From Sediminicola sp040566555 (GTDB taxonomy: Bacteria > Bacteroidota > Bacteroidia > Flavobacteriales > Flavobacteriaceae), in NCBI RefSeq assembly GCF_040566555.1, contig NZ_JBEWYP010000006.1:174055-238054 (forward strand): a DNA stretch of 64,000 nt. Direction: 5' to 3'. This document shows, one piece after another, positions 1-7,110 of the stretch. The notes under the pieces were generated by a model. It saw nothing but the letters and a program-made list of their open reading frames with translations, was not told the origin of the DNA and made no database searches. A program made the position numbers and the translations under genes. How positions within the stretch are numbered: the first letter of the stretch is position 1; each line of letters starts with the position of its first letter.

Positions 1-2
1 TT

Positions 3-497
3 CTACCCAAATTTTATGAGGACCAATCCCGGTATGCCTTTCCTTTGGAGATGTCTTTCCTGGCCGATAGGTACCAGCAATTTACGGACGACACCTCACA
101 ATTTGATCTGTTCAAGAATTTCATGGTCAGTGATTACGATATCTACAAATCTTTGATCTTTGCCAACGTAACCCTTCAAAAAGAGGAGTTTTCCCTTTAT
201 AGAAAGGTATTCACCTTTATGCACAAAGAGGTGGTGAAGCCCGATATTTTTATATACCTGTACCAAAACTCAGAGCGATTGTTATCCAATATCAAAAAGA
301 GGGGGCGCGATTACGAACAGAACATTTCAGCCGAGTATTTGGATAAGATCAATAGAGGGTATCTGGATTTTATCAAAAGTTCTCCGGAACGCAAGAGCTT
401 GATTATTGATGTGAGTGAGCTCGACTTTGTACAAAACCAGAACGATTACGAGTTCATCTTGGATGAAATACAAAGATTTACCGTCTCCCTACCCTAG
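3..497 (+). CDS. Deoxynucleoside kinase (3' part, 5' end outside window)
   Basis: This is the C-terminal part of a deoxyribonucleoside kinase of the dCK/dGK family, which phosphorylates deoxynucleosides with ATP in the cytoplasm (nucleotide salvage). The frame is open to the left edge. The first visible residues read LPKFYEDQSRYAFPLEMSF, followed by LADRYQQF, a stretch typical of bacterial and mitochondrial-type dNKs. The P-loop must lie upstream of the window. A TTG at 45 is in frame but falls inside this conserved stretch, so it is not the start. The downstream residues (an Arg/Lys-rich segment with YLYQNSERLLSNIKKRGR) fit the lid and helical part of the fold. The gene ends with TAG at 495-497 and is followed by a rho-independent terminator. 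The family call is firm; the substrate preference (dA, dG or dC) cannot be read from this piece. Confidence 0.85.
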   Translation, partial: LPKFYEDQSRYAFPLEMSFLADRYQQFTDDTSQFDLFKNFMVSDYDIYKSLIFANVTLQKEEFSLYRKVFTFMHKEVVKPDIFIYLYQNSERLLSNIKKRGRDYEQNISAEYLDKINRGYLDFIKSSPERKSLIIDVSELDFVQNQNDYEFILDEIQRFTVSLP

Positions 498-594
498 AAT
501 GTATATTTTCACCCAATAATTGTATAAATCAATCAGATTTACTTAATTGCAGTGCTTTTAATGGCGAAACTAACTAACTCAATCTTTATACCTG

Positions 595-625
595 GACCCA
601 ACTTAACGGTTGGGTCTTTTTATTT
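595..625 (+). terminator. Rho-independent terminator after the deoxynucleoside kinase gene
   Basis: A perfect 8-bp stem (595-602 with 609-616) has a 6-nt loop and is followed by a T-rich tract (617-625). The polarity serves the rightward kinase gene. The T tract overlaps the stop codon of the convergent methyltransferase gene; the leftward transcript would have no T tract after this hairpin. Confidence 0.8.
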
Positions 626-1171
626 TCCGCCGGATTTAGCGGCCAGTTTAATTTTTGACCAGAGGTCCCAGACCACCACTCCCGCACTTACCGATATGTT
701 CAAGGAGTGCTTGGTTCCGTACTGCGGAATTTCAATAACTTTGTCGCAGGCTGTGACCACGTCTTGGGCCACCCCTTTAACTTCGTTCCCAAAGACCAAC
801 ACTTGTTTTTTACCTGTTGCTGGGCTATAGTCGTTGAGCATTATGGCATTTTCCGCTTGTTCTATGGCGATGGTCTCATAGCCCAAACCTTTGCACTCCT
901 CTATCAACTCCATGGTATCCTTCCTGTATTCCCAAGCTACACTATCCGTAGCGCCCAAGGCCGTTTTATGGATATCCTTATGGGGAGGGGTTGCCGTGAT
1001 ACCGCACAGATAAATTTTCTCTACCAAAAAGGCATCGGCCGTTCTAAAGACGGAACCTATATTGTTAAGGCTTCTGACATTGTCCAGCACTATGATTATA
1101 GGGGTCTTTTGCGCCTCTTTAAATTCGTTGACATCCAATCTGTTCAGCTCGCTGTTCTCTAATTTTCGCAT
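620..1171 (-). CDS. SpoU/TrmH family RNA 2'-O-methyltransferase
   Basis: A 183-aa SPOUT-fold enzyme that transfers methyl from S-adenosylmethionine to the 2'-OH of a ribose in tRNA or rRNA. The three SPOUT motifs are visible: motif 1 around residues 35-50 (N-IGSVFRTADAF, with the conserved Asn and Arg), motif 2 FGNEVKGV at about 127-134, and motif 3 IPQYGTKHSLNISVSAGV at about 148-165, which forms the trefoil-knot SAM site. The length fits the short TrmH-like group without the extra N-terminal RNA-binding domain of RlmB. The start ATG at 1169-1171 gives the usual length. It is divergent from mutS and convergent with the kinase. The exact RNA target cannot be told from sequence. Confidence 0.88.
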   Translation of the reverse strand: MRKLENSELNRLDVNEFKEAQKTPIIIVLDNVRSLNNIGSVFRTADAFLVEKIYLCGITATPPHKDIHKTALGATDSVAWEYRKDTMELIEECKGLGYETIAIEQAENAIMLNDYSPATGKKQVLVFGNEVKGVAQDVVTACDKVIEIPQYGTKHSLNISVSAGVVVWDLWSKIKLAAKSGGK

Positions 1172-1260
1172 GTATACTTTTTATGATCCACTTTTCTAGT
1201 TATCTAAGGAACCTCAAAGCCCAGACGGACTAAAAGTTATTCCCAAAATATCAACAATGG

Positions 1261-1291
1261 TTTGCCAACCCTAAAGAAAATGGTACTTTCG
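1261..1291 (+). promoter_or_regulatory. Candidate flavobacterial promoter of mutS
   Basis: TTTG at 1261-1264, a 19-nt spacer after it, and TACTTTCG at 1284-1291. This is 7 of 8 to the Bacteroidota -7 consensus TAnnTTTG, with a -33 TTG at the right distance. It lies about 40 nt before the mutS start. It is predicted by pattern only. Confidence 0.45.
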
Positions 1292-1308
1292 TTACTATAA
1301 GATTTCTG

Positions 1309-1340
1309 CAAAAATAAGTTAATAAAATCGCTTTGGCCAA
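1309..1340 (-). promoter_or_regulatory. Candidate promoter of the SpoU methyltransferase gene
   Basis: Read on the minus strand there is TTG at 1340-1338, a 21-nt spacer and TATTTTTG at 1316-1309, an exact match to TAnnTTTG. It would give a 5' leader of about 130 nt before the ATG at 1171. It overlaps the start of mutS, which makes it less certain. Confidence 0.3.
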
Positions 1341-3948
1341 TTCAAAAAAAACAAAAAAGGTAACCCCTTTAATGCAACAGTACAATACCATCAAGACCAA
1401 ATATCCTGATGCCCTATTGTTGTTCCGCGTAGGCGATTTTTATGAGACTTTTGGGGAAGATGCCGTAAAGGCCTCCAAAATACTGGGTATTATCCTCACC
1501 CATAGAAATAACGGCGGGGACCGGACGGAATTGGCCGGGTTCCCACATCATTCCTTAAATACGTATTTGCCTAAATTGGTAAAGGCCGGGCAACGGGTAG
1601 CGATCTGCGACCAATTGGAAGATCCAAAACTGACCAAGACCATTGTAAAAAGGGGAGTCACGGAATTGGTAACCCCAGGGGTTGCTTTTAATGATGACAT
1701 CCTGAATGCCAAGGACAATAATTTCTTGTGTGCCGTTCATTTTGGCCGTAAGACCATAGGGGTCTCCTTTTTGGATATTTCCACGGGGGAGTTTCTCACC
1801 TCCCAGGGAACGGAGGAGCAGATCGATAAATTACTGCAAAATTTTTCTCCTAACGAGGTATTGGTTTCCAAGGCCAATAAAAAGGAATTTCTGGAAGTTT
1901 TCGGGAAACAGTTTCACACCTTTTTTACCGAAGACTGGATCTTTCAAGAAGATTATGCCTTAGAAACCTTGACCAATCATTTTAAGACCAGCACCCTTAA
2001 AGGTTTTGGGGTGGACCATTTAACGTATGGGGTGGTGGCCTCGGGGGCCGTGTTGCACTATCTATCGGAAACACAGCATCGACAATTACAACATATCAAT
2101 AGATTACAGCGTATAGCTGAAGAAGAATATATCTGGATGGACAGATTTACCATCCGAAATTTGGAGCTCTACCATTCCAACAATCTCAATGCGGTAACCT
2201 TATTGGACGTTATAGACAAGACCATTTCCCCTATGGGCGGGCGCTTGTTAAAAAGGTGGTTGGCACTCCCTTTGAAGAATATTGAAAAGATAAGAAGACG
2301 CCATCAGGTCATTTCCTATCTCTACGAGGACCCCATTACCCTGCAGAAGCTGCAGCACAATATTAAACAGATGGGGGATCTGGAGCGTTTGATCTCTAAG
2401 GTGGCCACGGGAAAAATCAGTCCCAAGGAGGTCATCCAATTAAAGAACTCCCTTGAGGCCGTTGTCCCTATAAAACAACTGACCACCAAGAGCCCCAATG
2501 AAGCCGTAAAACTCATTGGCGACCAGCTACATTCTTGTGAGCTTCTCAGGAGCAAGATCAAGGAAATGGTAAGTGAGGAAGCCCCGGTGAACATTCTTAA
2601 GGGCACTACCATAGCCAAAGGGTACTCCGAGGAGCTGGACGAGCTGAGAGGCTTGGCTTTTTCCGGAAAGGACTACCTCAACAAAATGTTGGAAAGGGAA
2701 ACCAAACGCACGGGGATCACCTCGCTGAAGATCGCCTCCAACAATGTTTTTGGATATTATATAGAGGTCCGCAATACGCATAAGGACAAGGTGCCAGAAG
2801 AATGGATCCGCAAACAGACCTTGGTGAATGCAGAGCGGTATATTACCGAGGAATTAAAGGAATATGAATCCAAAATTCTGGGTGCCGAGGAGCGCATCCA
2901 AAATTTGGAGCAACAACTGTTCTCCCAACTGATCGTTTGGATGCAGGAGTATATTACCCCGGTACAGAACAACGCACAATTGATTGCCCAGCTGGACTGC
3001 CTTTGCGGGTTTACCCAATTGGCAAAAGACAATAATTACGTGGCCCCGACCATGAACGATTCTACGGAACTACTCATTAAAAACGGTCGCCACCCGGTCA
3101 TAGAAAAACAATTGCCCTTGGGAGAGGCTTATATTGCCAATGATGTGACCTTGAACCGGGAGGAACAGCAGATCATTATGATCACGGGACCCAACATGAG
3201 TGGTAAATCGGCCATCTTGCGGCAAACAGCCCTTATTGTTCTCTTGGCACAAATGGGAAGTTTTGTCCCTGCGGAGTCGGCCGAAATTGGATATGTGGAC
3301 AAGATCTTCACCAGAGTAGGCGCCAGTGACAACATTTCTATGGGGGAATCCACTTTTATGGTGGAAATGAACGAGACAGCCTCAATATTGAACAACCTAT
3401 CCGAGCGGAGTCTGGTGCTTTTGGATGAAATAGGACGTGGCACAAGTACGTATGACGGTATTTCCATAGCATGGGCCATCTCTGAGTATATACACGAGCA
3501 TCCTGCCAGGGCAAAAACGCTCTTTGCCACCCATTACCATGAGATCAATGAGATGACAGCCACCTTTTCGAGGATAAAAAATTACAATGTTTCCGTAAAG
3601 GAGCTCAAGGACAACGTTTTGTTCTTGCGCAAACTCACCCCTGGGGGCAGCGAACACAGTTTTGGGATCCATGTGGCCAAAATGGCGGGGATGCCGCAGC
3701 AGGTAATCCATAAGGCCAATAAAATACTGAAGAAGCTGGAAAAATCCCATTCCAATGAAGAGCTGACGGATAATCTCAAGGCTGCCCAGAATGAAATGCA
3801 GCTGAGCTTTTTTAATTTGGACGATCCTTTGTTGTCCCAAATTAAAGAAGAAATCCTTCATTTGGACATTAATACGCTTACCCCAGTGGAGGCCTTGATG
3901 AAATTGAACGAAATTCAGCGCTTGCTCACCAAAAAGAAAAACGCTTAG
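1333..3948 (+). CDS. mutS: DNA mismatch repair ATPase MutS
   Basis: MutS binds base mismatches and small loops in DNA and, with ATP, recruits MutL to start repair. At 871 aa it has the normal full length. Visible elements are the mismatch-reading F36-x-E38 motif in domain I (GDFYETF), the clamp and lever region in the middle, the Walker A GPNMSGKS at 619-626, the Walker B with D698-E699 (LLDEIGRGTSTYDG), the FATHYHE signature near 735, and a C-terminal helical tail. The start is a TTG at 1333. An in-frame stop lies at 1315-1317 with no ATG between it and the conserved VTPLMQQYN at residue 10, so TTG is the best start. All catalytic motifs look intact. It is divergent from the SpoU gene and the next features downstream are tRNAs. 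Confidence 0.97.
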   Translation: MANSKKTKKVTPLMQQYNTIKTKYPDALLLFRVGDFYETFGEDAVKASKILGIILTHRNNGGDRTELAGFPHHSLNTYLPKLVKAGQRVAICDQLEDPKLTKTIVKRGVTELVTPGVAFNDDILNAKDNNFLCAVHFGRKTIGVSFLDISTGEFLTSQGTEEQIDKLLQNFSPNEVLVSKANKKEFLEVFGKQFHTFFTEDWIFQEDYALETLTNHFKTSTLKGFGVDHLTYGVVASGAVLHYLSETQHRQLQHINRLQRIAEEEYIWMDRFTIRNLELYHSNNLNAVTLLDVIDKTISPMGGRLLKRWLALPLKNIEKIRRRHQVISYLYEDPITLQKLQHNIKQMGDLERLISKVATGKISPKEVIQLKNSLEAVVPIKQLTTKSPNEAVKLIGDQLHSCELLRSKIKEMVSEEAPVNILKGTTIAKGYSEELDELRGLAFSGKDYLNKMLERETKRTGITSLKIASNNVFGYYIEVRNTHKDKVPEEWIRKQTLVNAERYITEELKEYESKILGAEERIQNLEQQLFSQLIVWMQEYITPVQNNAQLIAQLDCLCGFTQLAKDNNYVAPTMNDSTELLIKNGRHPVIEKQLPLGEAYIANDVTLNREEQQIIMITGPNMSGKSAILRQTALIVLLAQMGSFVPAESAEIGYVDKIFTRVGASDNISMGESTFMVEMNETASILNNLSERSLVLLDEIGRGTSTYDGISIAWAISEYIHEHPARAKTLFATHYHEINEMTATFSRIKNYNVSVKELKDNVLFLRKLTPGGSEHSFGIHVAKMAGMPQQVIHKANKILKKLEKSHSNEELTDNLKAAQNEMQLSFFNLDDPLLSQIKEEILHLDINTLTPVEALMKLNEIQRLLTKKKNA

Positions 3949-4068
3949 AGAGCGGAGGTACAGCCGTATTTGCTTGGTACTTAAGGCCCTGAAAGGTATA
4001 GGGAGAAAGGGCTGAGGGCTATGGAATGTAGGGGTTTATTTTTTTTATTTCTTTTTGAACAAATTTCT

Positions 4069-4097
4069 TTGCCTTTTATAGAATTGTATTAAATTTG
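4069..4097 (+). promoter_or_regulatory. Promoter of the tRNA-Gly/tRNA-Leu operon
   Basis: A TTG at 4069-4071, an 18-nt spacer and TAAATTTG at 4090-4097 match the Bacteroidota TTG / TAnnTTTG promoter exactly. It lies about 50 nt upstream of tRNA-Gly. No gene lies between mutS and this site (3949-4068). Confidence 0.75.
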
Positions 4098-4148
4098 CAT
4101 CCGCATCAGACAAAGATGTGGCCCTATGGGCAAACGTTCTTAACATTC

Positions 4149-4221
4149 GCGAAAATAGCTCAGTTGGTAGAGCGCCACCTTGCCAAGGTGGAGGTCGCGG
4201 GTTCGAATCCCGTTTTTCGCT
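4149..4221 (+). tRNA. tRNA-Gly (anticodon GCC)
   Basis: A 73-nt cloverleaf: acceptor stem GCGAAAA with TTTTCGC, D-arm GCTC/GAGC, anticodon stem CCACC/GGTGG with anticodon GCC at 4182-4184, T-arm GCGGG-TTCGAAT-CCCGT, and discriminator T as usual for glycine. CCA is not encoded. It is co-transcribed with the tRNA-Leu 49 nt downstream. Confidence 0.96.
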
Positions 4222-4270
4222 CATATAAAATCCACGTTCTACCAATGGTAGGATCGCTGCGCAAGCAGAG

Positions 4271-4354
4271 GCTCGAGTGGTGGAATTGGTAGACACGTTG
4301 GACTTAAAATCCAATGGACATTAGTCCGTGCGGGTTCAAGTCCCGCCTCGAGTA
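4271..4354 (+). tRNA. tRNA-Leu (anticodon TAA)
   Basis: An 84-nt class II tRNA with a long variable arm. The acceptor stem GCTCGAG pairs with CTCGAGT (one G-U pair), the anticodon stem is TTGGA/TCCAA with loop CTTAAAA and anticodon TAA at 4305-4307, the T-arm is GCGGG-TTCAAGT-CCCGC, and the discriminator is A. It reads UUA, a common codon in this AT-rich genome. Confidence 0.96.
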
Positions 4355-4368
4355 CAGATGAAGAAAAG

Positions 4369-4397
4369 ACCAAAGCGAAAGCTTTGGTTTTTTTGTT
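4369..4397 (+). terminator. Terminator of the tRNA operon
   Basis: An 8-bp perfect stem (4369-4376 with 4381-4388) with a GAAA tetraloop is followed by a run of T. Related T-rich and hairpin remnants precede the repeat copies downstream. Confidence 0.88.
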
Positions 4398-5018
4398 TTA
4401 AGTGCTGAGCCAAATTTATTTGAGCGAAAGCGGGCAAAACAAAAATAACAGTCCTGAAAGGACCGGTCTTTTCTTCTCAACATGTTCGGGCGGGACTCAC
4501 CGAACGAAGTGAGGTAATTCTCGCCTCAAATACCTCAAAACCTTATCTGACAAACATTTGCCAAATTTATTTGAGCGAGGGCACGTGAAACAAAAACATG
4601 GCATAGCATGCCGACTTTTCCACTTTCAAGATGTTCGGGCGGGACTCACCGAACGTAGTGAGGTAATTCTCTCCTCCAGAACGATAACCCAATTAATCTA
4701 GTAATTATCGGGGCTTTTTTGTTTTAAGGGCTGAGCCAAATTTATTTGAGCGAGGGCACGTGAAACAAAAACACGGCATAGCATGCCGACTTTTCCACTA
4801 TCAAGATGTTCGGGTGGGACTCACCGAACGAAGTGAGGTAATTCTCGCCTCCAAATCGCAACCCTAATAAATAGAATAATTATCAGGTCTTTTTTGTTTT
4901 AAGTGCTGAGCCAAATTTATTTGAGCGAAAGCGGGCAAAACAAAAACACGGCATAACATGCCGACTTTTCCACTTTCAAGATGTTCGGGCGGGACTGAGC
5001 GTTAGGTAATTCTCGCCA
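4388..5018 (+). repeat. Four decayed tandem units downstream of tRNA-Leu, each with a tRNA-3'-end-like motif
   Basis: Four related units follow the tRNA terminator. The shared anchor GCCAAATTTATTTGAGCG starts at 4409, 4560, 4735 and 4910, so the spacings are 151, 175 and 175 bp. Each unit then has an A/C-rich stretch, GTTCGGGCGGGACT, and ends in a segment like ATTCTCGCCTC near 4517, 4667, 4841 and 5010. That last segment resembles the T-arm and acceptor 3' end of the adjacent tRNA-Leu (GTCCCGCCTCGAGTA). Copies 3 and 4 are again preceded by a T-rich terminator-like stretch plus GTTTTAAG. Copy 1 has a different middle, with its own hairpin at 4451-4470. The layout recalls the rtT repeats of the E. 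coli tyrT operon. No protein is encoded. Confidence 0.8.
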
Positions 5019-5407
5019 CGAGACCAATACCTCATAATTTTCTACGCCTACTCCAAACAAAAAAGCGCAAGTCTCAAGGTGTTTTACAAAATACCAGTAC
5101 GTGACCTAGTCCTAAAAATGCATTTCAACGATTTTAACTAAATTCTATCCGATTTCTTTTGCGATTATATTAATTAAAGGCCTGATATTCGCAGATATAA
5201 TAAAAATAGGGGTTAGGACGTCTTTTTAGTACCAGGAACACGTAATTATAGCGTGTTTTTTATCAAATTTATACCTCCTCCCCCAATACTATTATTAAGA
5301 TTCTAAGCGTTGTATACTATTACCTATGTTATTAATGCTTTAGTCAATAACAAATAAGATAAAATAGAGAAAACAGTGCTATATAGCTTTACCCCAAAAC
5401 CTCTTTA
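5019..5407. other. AT-rich intergenic stretch without a recognisable gene
   Basis: This stretch separates the tRNA repeat block from the lipoprotein gene. I see no ORF, tRNA or convincing promoter; a weak -7-like TAGCTTTA at 5384-5391 sits too close to the ATG at 5408 to be trusted. Confidence 0.6.
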
Positions 5408-6499
5408 ATGAAAAGTATTGTCCATACCCTACTTATAGTTCTTACGGTAGTTTTTACATCCTCTTGCCAAAAAGATGGTGATCTATTAGCGGAAATACTT
5501 ATTAACGAAGAACGTACTGATATAGAAGATATTTCAATTACACCGGATACACCAGATTCAGAGGATAATATATCTACACCAAACCAACCAGATGTAGAAA
5601 TAAACAATAAACCTGGAGCTACTTATTGTGGTCCATATAATGCTTCCGAACCACTGGTATTAAGTGGAATAAATGATACCATTATTAGTGGACTGGACAT
5701 TAGTAATCCCACGGGACATGCCATCACCTTAGTTAACTGTAAAAACGTAATTATTGAAAAAAGTTATTTACACCATTCCATTGGCAATGGAGTAAATCTA
5801 ACAAGTTGTGAAAACATTGAAATCCGAAATGTAAGGATGGAAGCTGTTGCTTCGGGAGTCTATGCACAAATAAGCCAAGGAGTCTTAGTAACTCATATTG
5901 AAGTAAAGAATGCTTTGGGACCGTTTCCTAGAGGCCAAATGGTACAGTTTAATGGTGTAACTGGTGAAGGGAATAAAATTAACTATAATGTGAGTGAGAA
6001 TATTATGGGACAAAGTAATCCAGAAGATGCTATTAACCTTTATAATACCCACGGTACTATTTCAAGTCCTATAGAAGTAATTGGAAATTGGATTAGAGGA
6101 GGAGGTCCGAGTAATAGTGGCGGTGGCATCATGACTGGTGATAAAGGTGGAAGCCATATAGTAGTGAAAGATAATATTCTTGTAGATCCTGGACAATACG
6201 GTATTGCTATTGCCGCTGGGAGCAACATTAAAATTTTAAACAATTTTGTTTATGCTAAACAACAAACTTTTACCAATGTAGGTATTTATATATGGAACCA
6301 ATATACGGAAACAAGTGTTTGTTCTTCTAATGAAATAAGAGACAATTCTGTTAATTGGGTGAATAAGAACGGAACTCAAAATAGTGTTTGGAACAAAGGC
6401 AATTGTGGGACAGTGATAGGATGGGATAACAATATCTGGGCGGCGGATATTGATTCAACAATTCTACCCTCTCAAATCCTAATCGACTGCACCTTATAG
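5408..6499 (+). CDS. Lipoprotein with right-handed parallel beta-helix
   Basis: A 363-aa predicted lipoprotein. Residues 1-20 form a lipoprotein signal peptide ending TSSC, with Cys20 as the lipid-modified residue. Residues 21-75 are an acidic, Thr/Pro-rich linker. From about residue 90 there are repeated rungs with the pattern of parallel beta-helix (PbH1) proteins, for example GLDISNPTGHAITLVNC, NVIIEKSYLHHSIGNGVNL and KILNNFVYA. Such folds bind or cleave polysaccharides, or occur in surface adhesins; no catalytic triad can be assigned. It stands alone on the plus strand next to the end of the leftward polysaccharide locus, so a role in handling that polymer at the cell surface is possible but is inference. 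Confidence 0.72.
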   Translation: MKSIVHTLLIVLTVVFTSSCQKDGDLLAEILINEERTDIEDISITPDTPDSEDNISTPNQPDVEINNKPGATYCGPYNASEPLVLSGINDTIISGLDISNPTGHAITLVNCKNVIIEKSYLHHSIGNGVNLTSCENIEIRNVRMEAVASGVYAQISQGVLVTHIEVKNALGPFPRGQMVQFNGVTGEGNKINYNVSENIMGQSNPEDAINLYNTHGTISSPIEVIGNWIRGGGPSNSGGGIMTGDKGGSHIVVKDNILVDPGQYGIAIAAGSNIKILNNFVYAKQQTFTNVGIYIWNQYTETSVCSSNEIRDNSVNWVNKNGTQNSVWNKGNCGTVIGWDNNIWAADIDSTILPSQILIDCTL

Positions 6500-7006
6500 A
6501 TTGTAAATATCAATGGTGCGTCAAATTAATGGTTATTCTACTAAGGTCAATAATGATCTTTGAACAGGTTATTAGACCTACAAGAATAGTCGCCCAAGAT
6601 ACCCAAAACAAAAACTTTCTGTTGTGACAATATCGAATATAAGTCTACAGTCCATCCAATTTTTCATTTTCTCTTTACATTTTAATTAAAATTACAATCC
6701 CAATAATCTGTGATATCAAACAGAATTAATTGGAAGAAGCGGTAATTATAACTTTTACTATGACGTTTTAAATATAGATTGACGTACACTTGGATTAAAA
6801 TTCAAATTGAGATTGAAAACATCTAAACGATAACTCAAAATTTGATATTCAATATATAAGACCTTCTACTATAAGAAATTACAAAATAAAAAAATAAAGG
6901 CCTTGGGCCAATTTAATTAGATTGCCATATTTATCATTGTAATCCCTTTTATATAATCTAGTCTAATCATCAATTGGTGTGGAGTCAAAACTTAATATAA
7001 TTAAAT
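6500..7006. other. Intergenic stretch between convergent genes
   Basis: About 500 bp of AT-rich DNA without a supported ORF or RNA gene. It lies between the convergent ends of the beta-helix lipoprotein gene and the polysaccharide locus. Confidence 0.6.
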
Positions 7007-7044
7007 AAGGGTTTGGCAAGTTATTTTATACTTGCCAAACCCTT
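7007..7044 (-). terminator. Terminator hairpin at the end of the polysaccharide operon
   Basis: A perfect 15-bp stem (7007-7021 with 7030-7044) with an 8-nt loop. On the minus strand it is followed by a T-rich stretch (TTATTTAATTA). It lies 66 nt after the stop of the Wzc-type gene. Confidence 0.7.
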
Positions 7045-7110
7045 GAAAAACCACTCCTTTATTAAAGCCTATTTCTTGGACCTAGTGCTAATTAACTTTT
7101 TGTTGCTATA

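Noticed and set aside
45..47. TTG as start of the first gene
   Set aside because: The frame is open to the window edge and the preceding residues match the kinase family, so the gene is truncated by the window and does not begin here.
552..1162. Plus-strand ORFs of 92 and 151 codons over the SpoU methyltransferase gene
   Set aside because: They are antisense to a gene with all SPOUT motifs and show no family pattern.
4045..4314. A minus-strand ORF of 89 codons across both tRNA genes
   Set aside because: It is antisense to two perfect tRNA cloverleaves; this kind of ORF (with a SNPRPPP-like stretch) is a known artefact over tRNA genes.
4388..5018. CRISPR-like or insertion-sequence origin of the repeats after tRNA-Leu
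   Set aside because: Units are 151-175 bp with conserved internal parts, no spacers, no inverted terminal repeats and no transposase gene.
7007..7044. The 15-bp hairpin as an inverted repeat of a mobile element
   Set aside because: It is a single compact hairpin between convergent genes with a T-rich tail on the minus strand, and no transposase is nearby.
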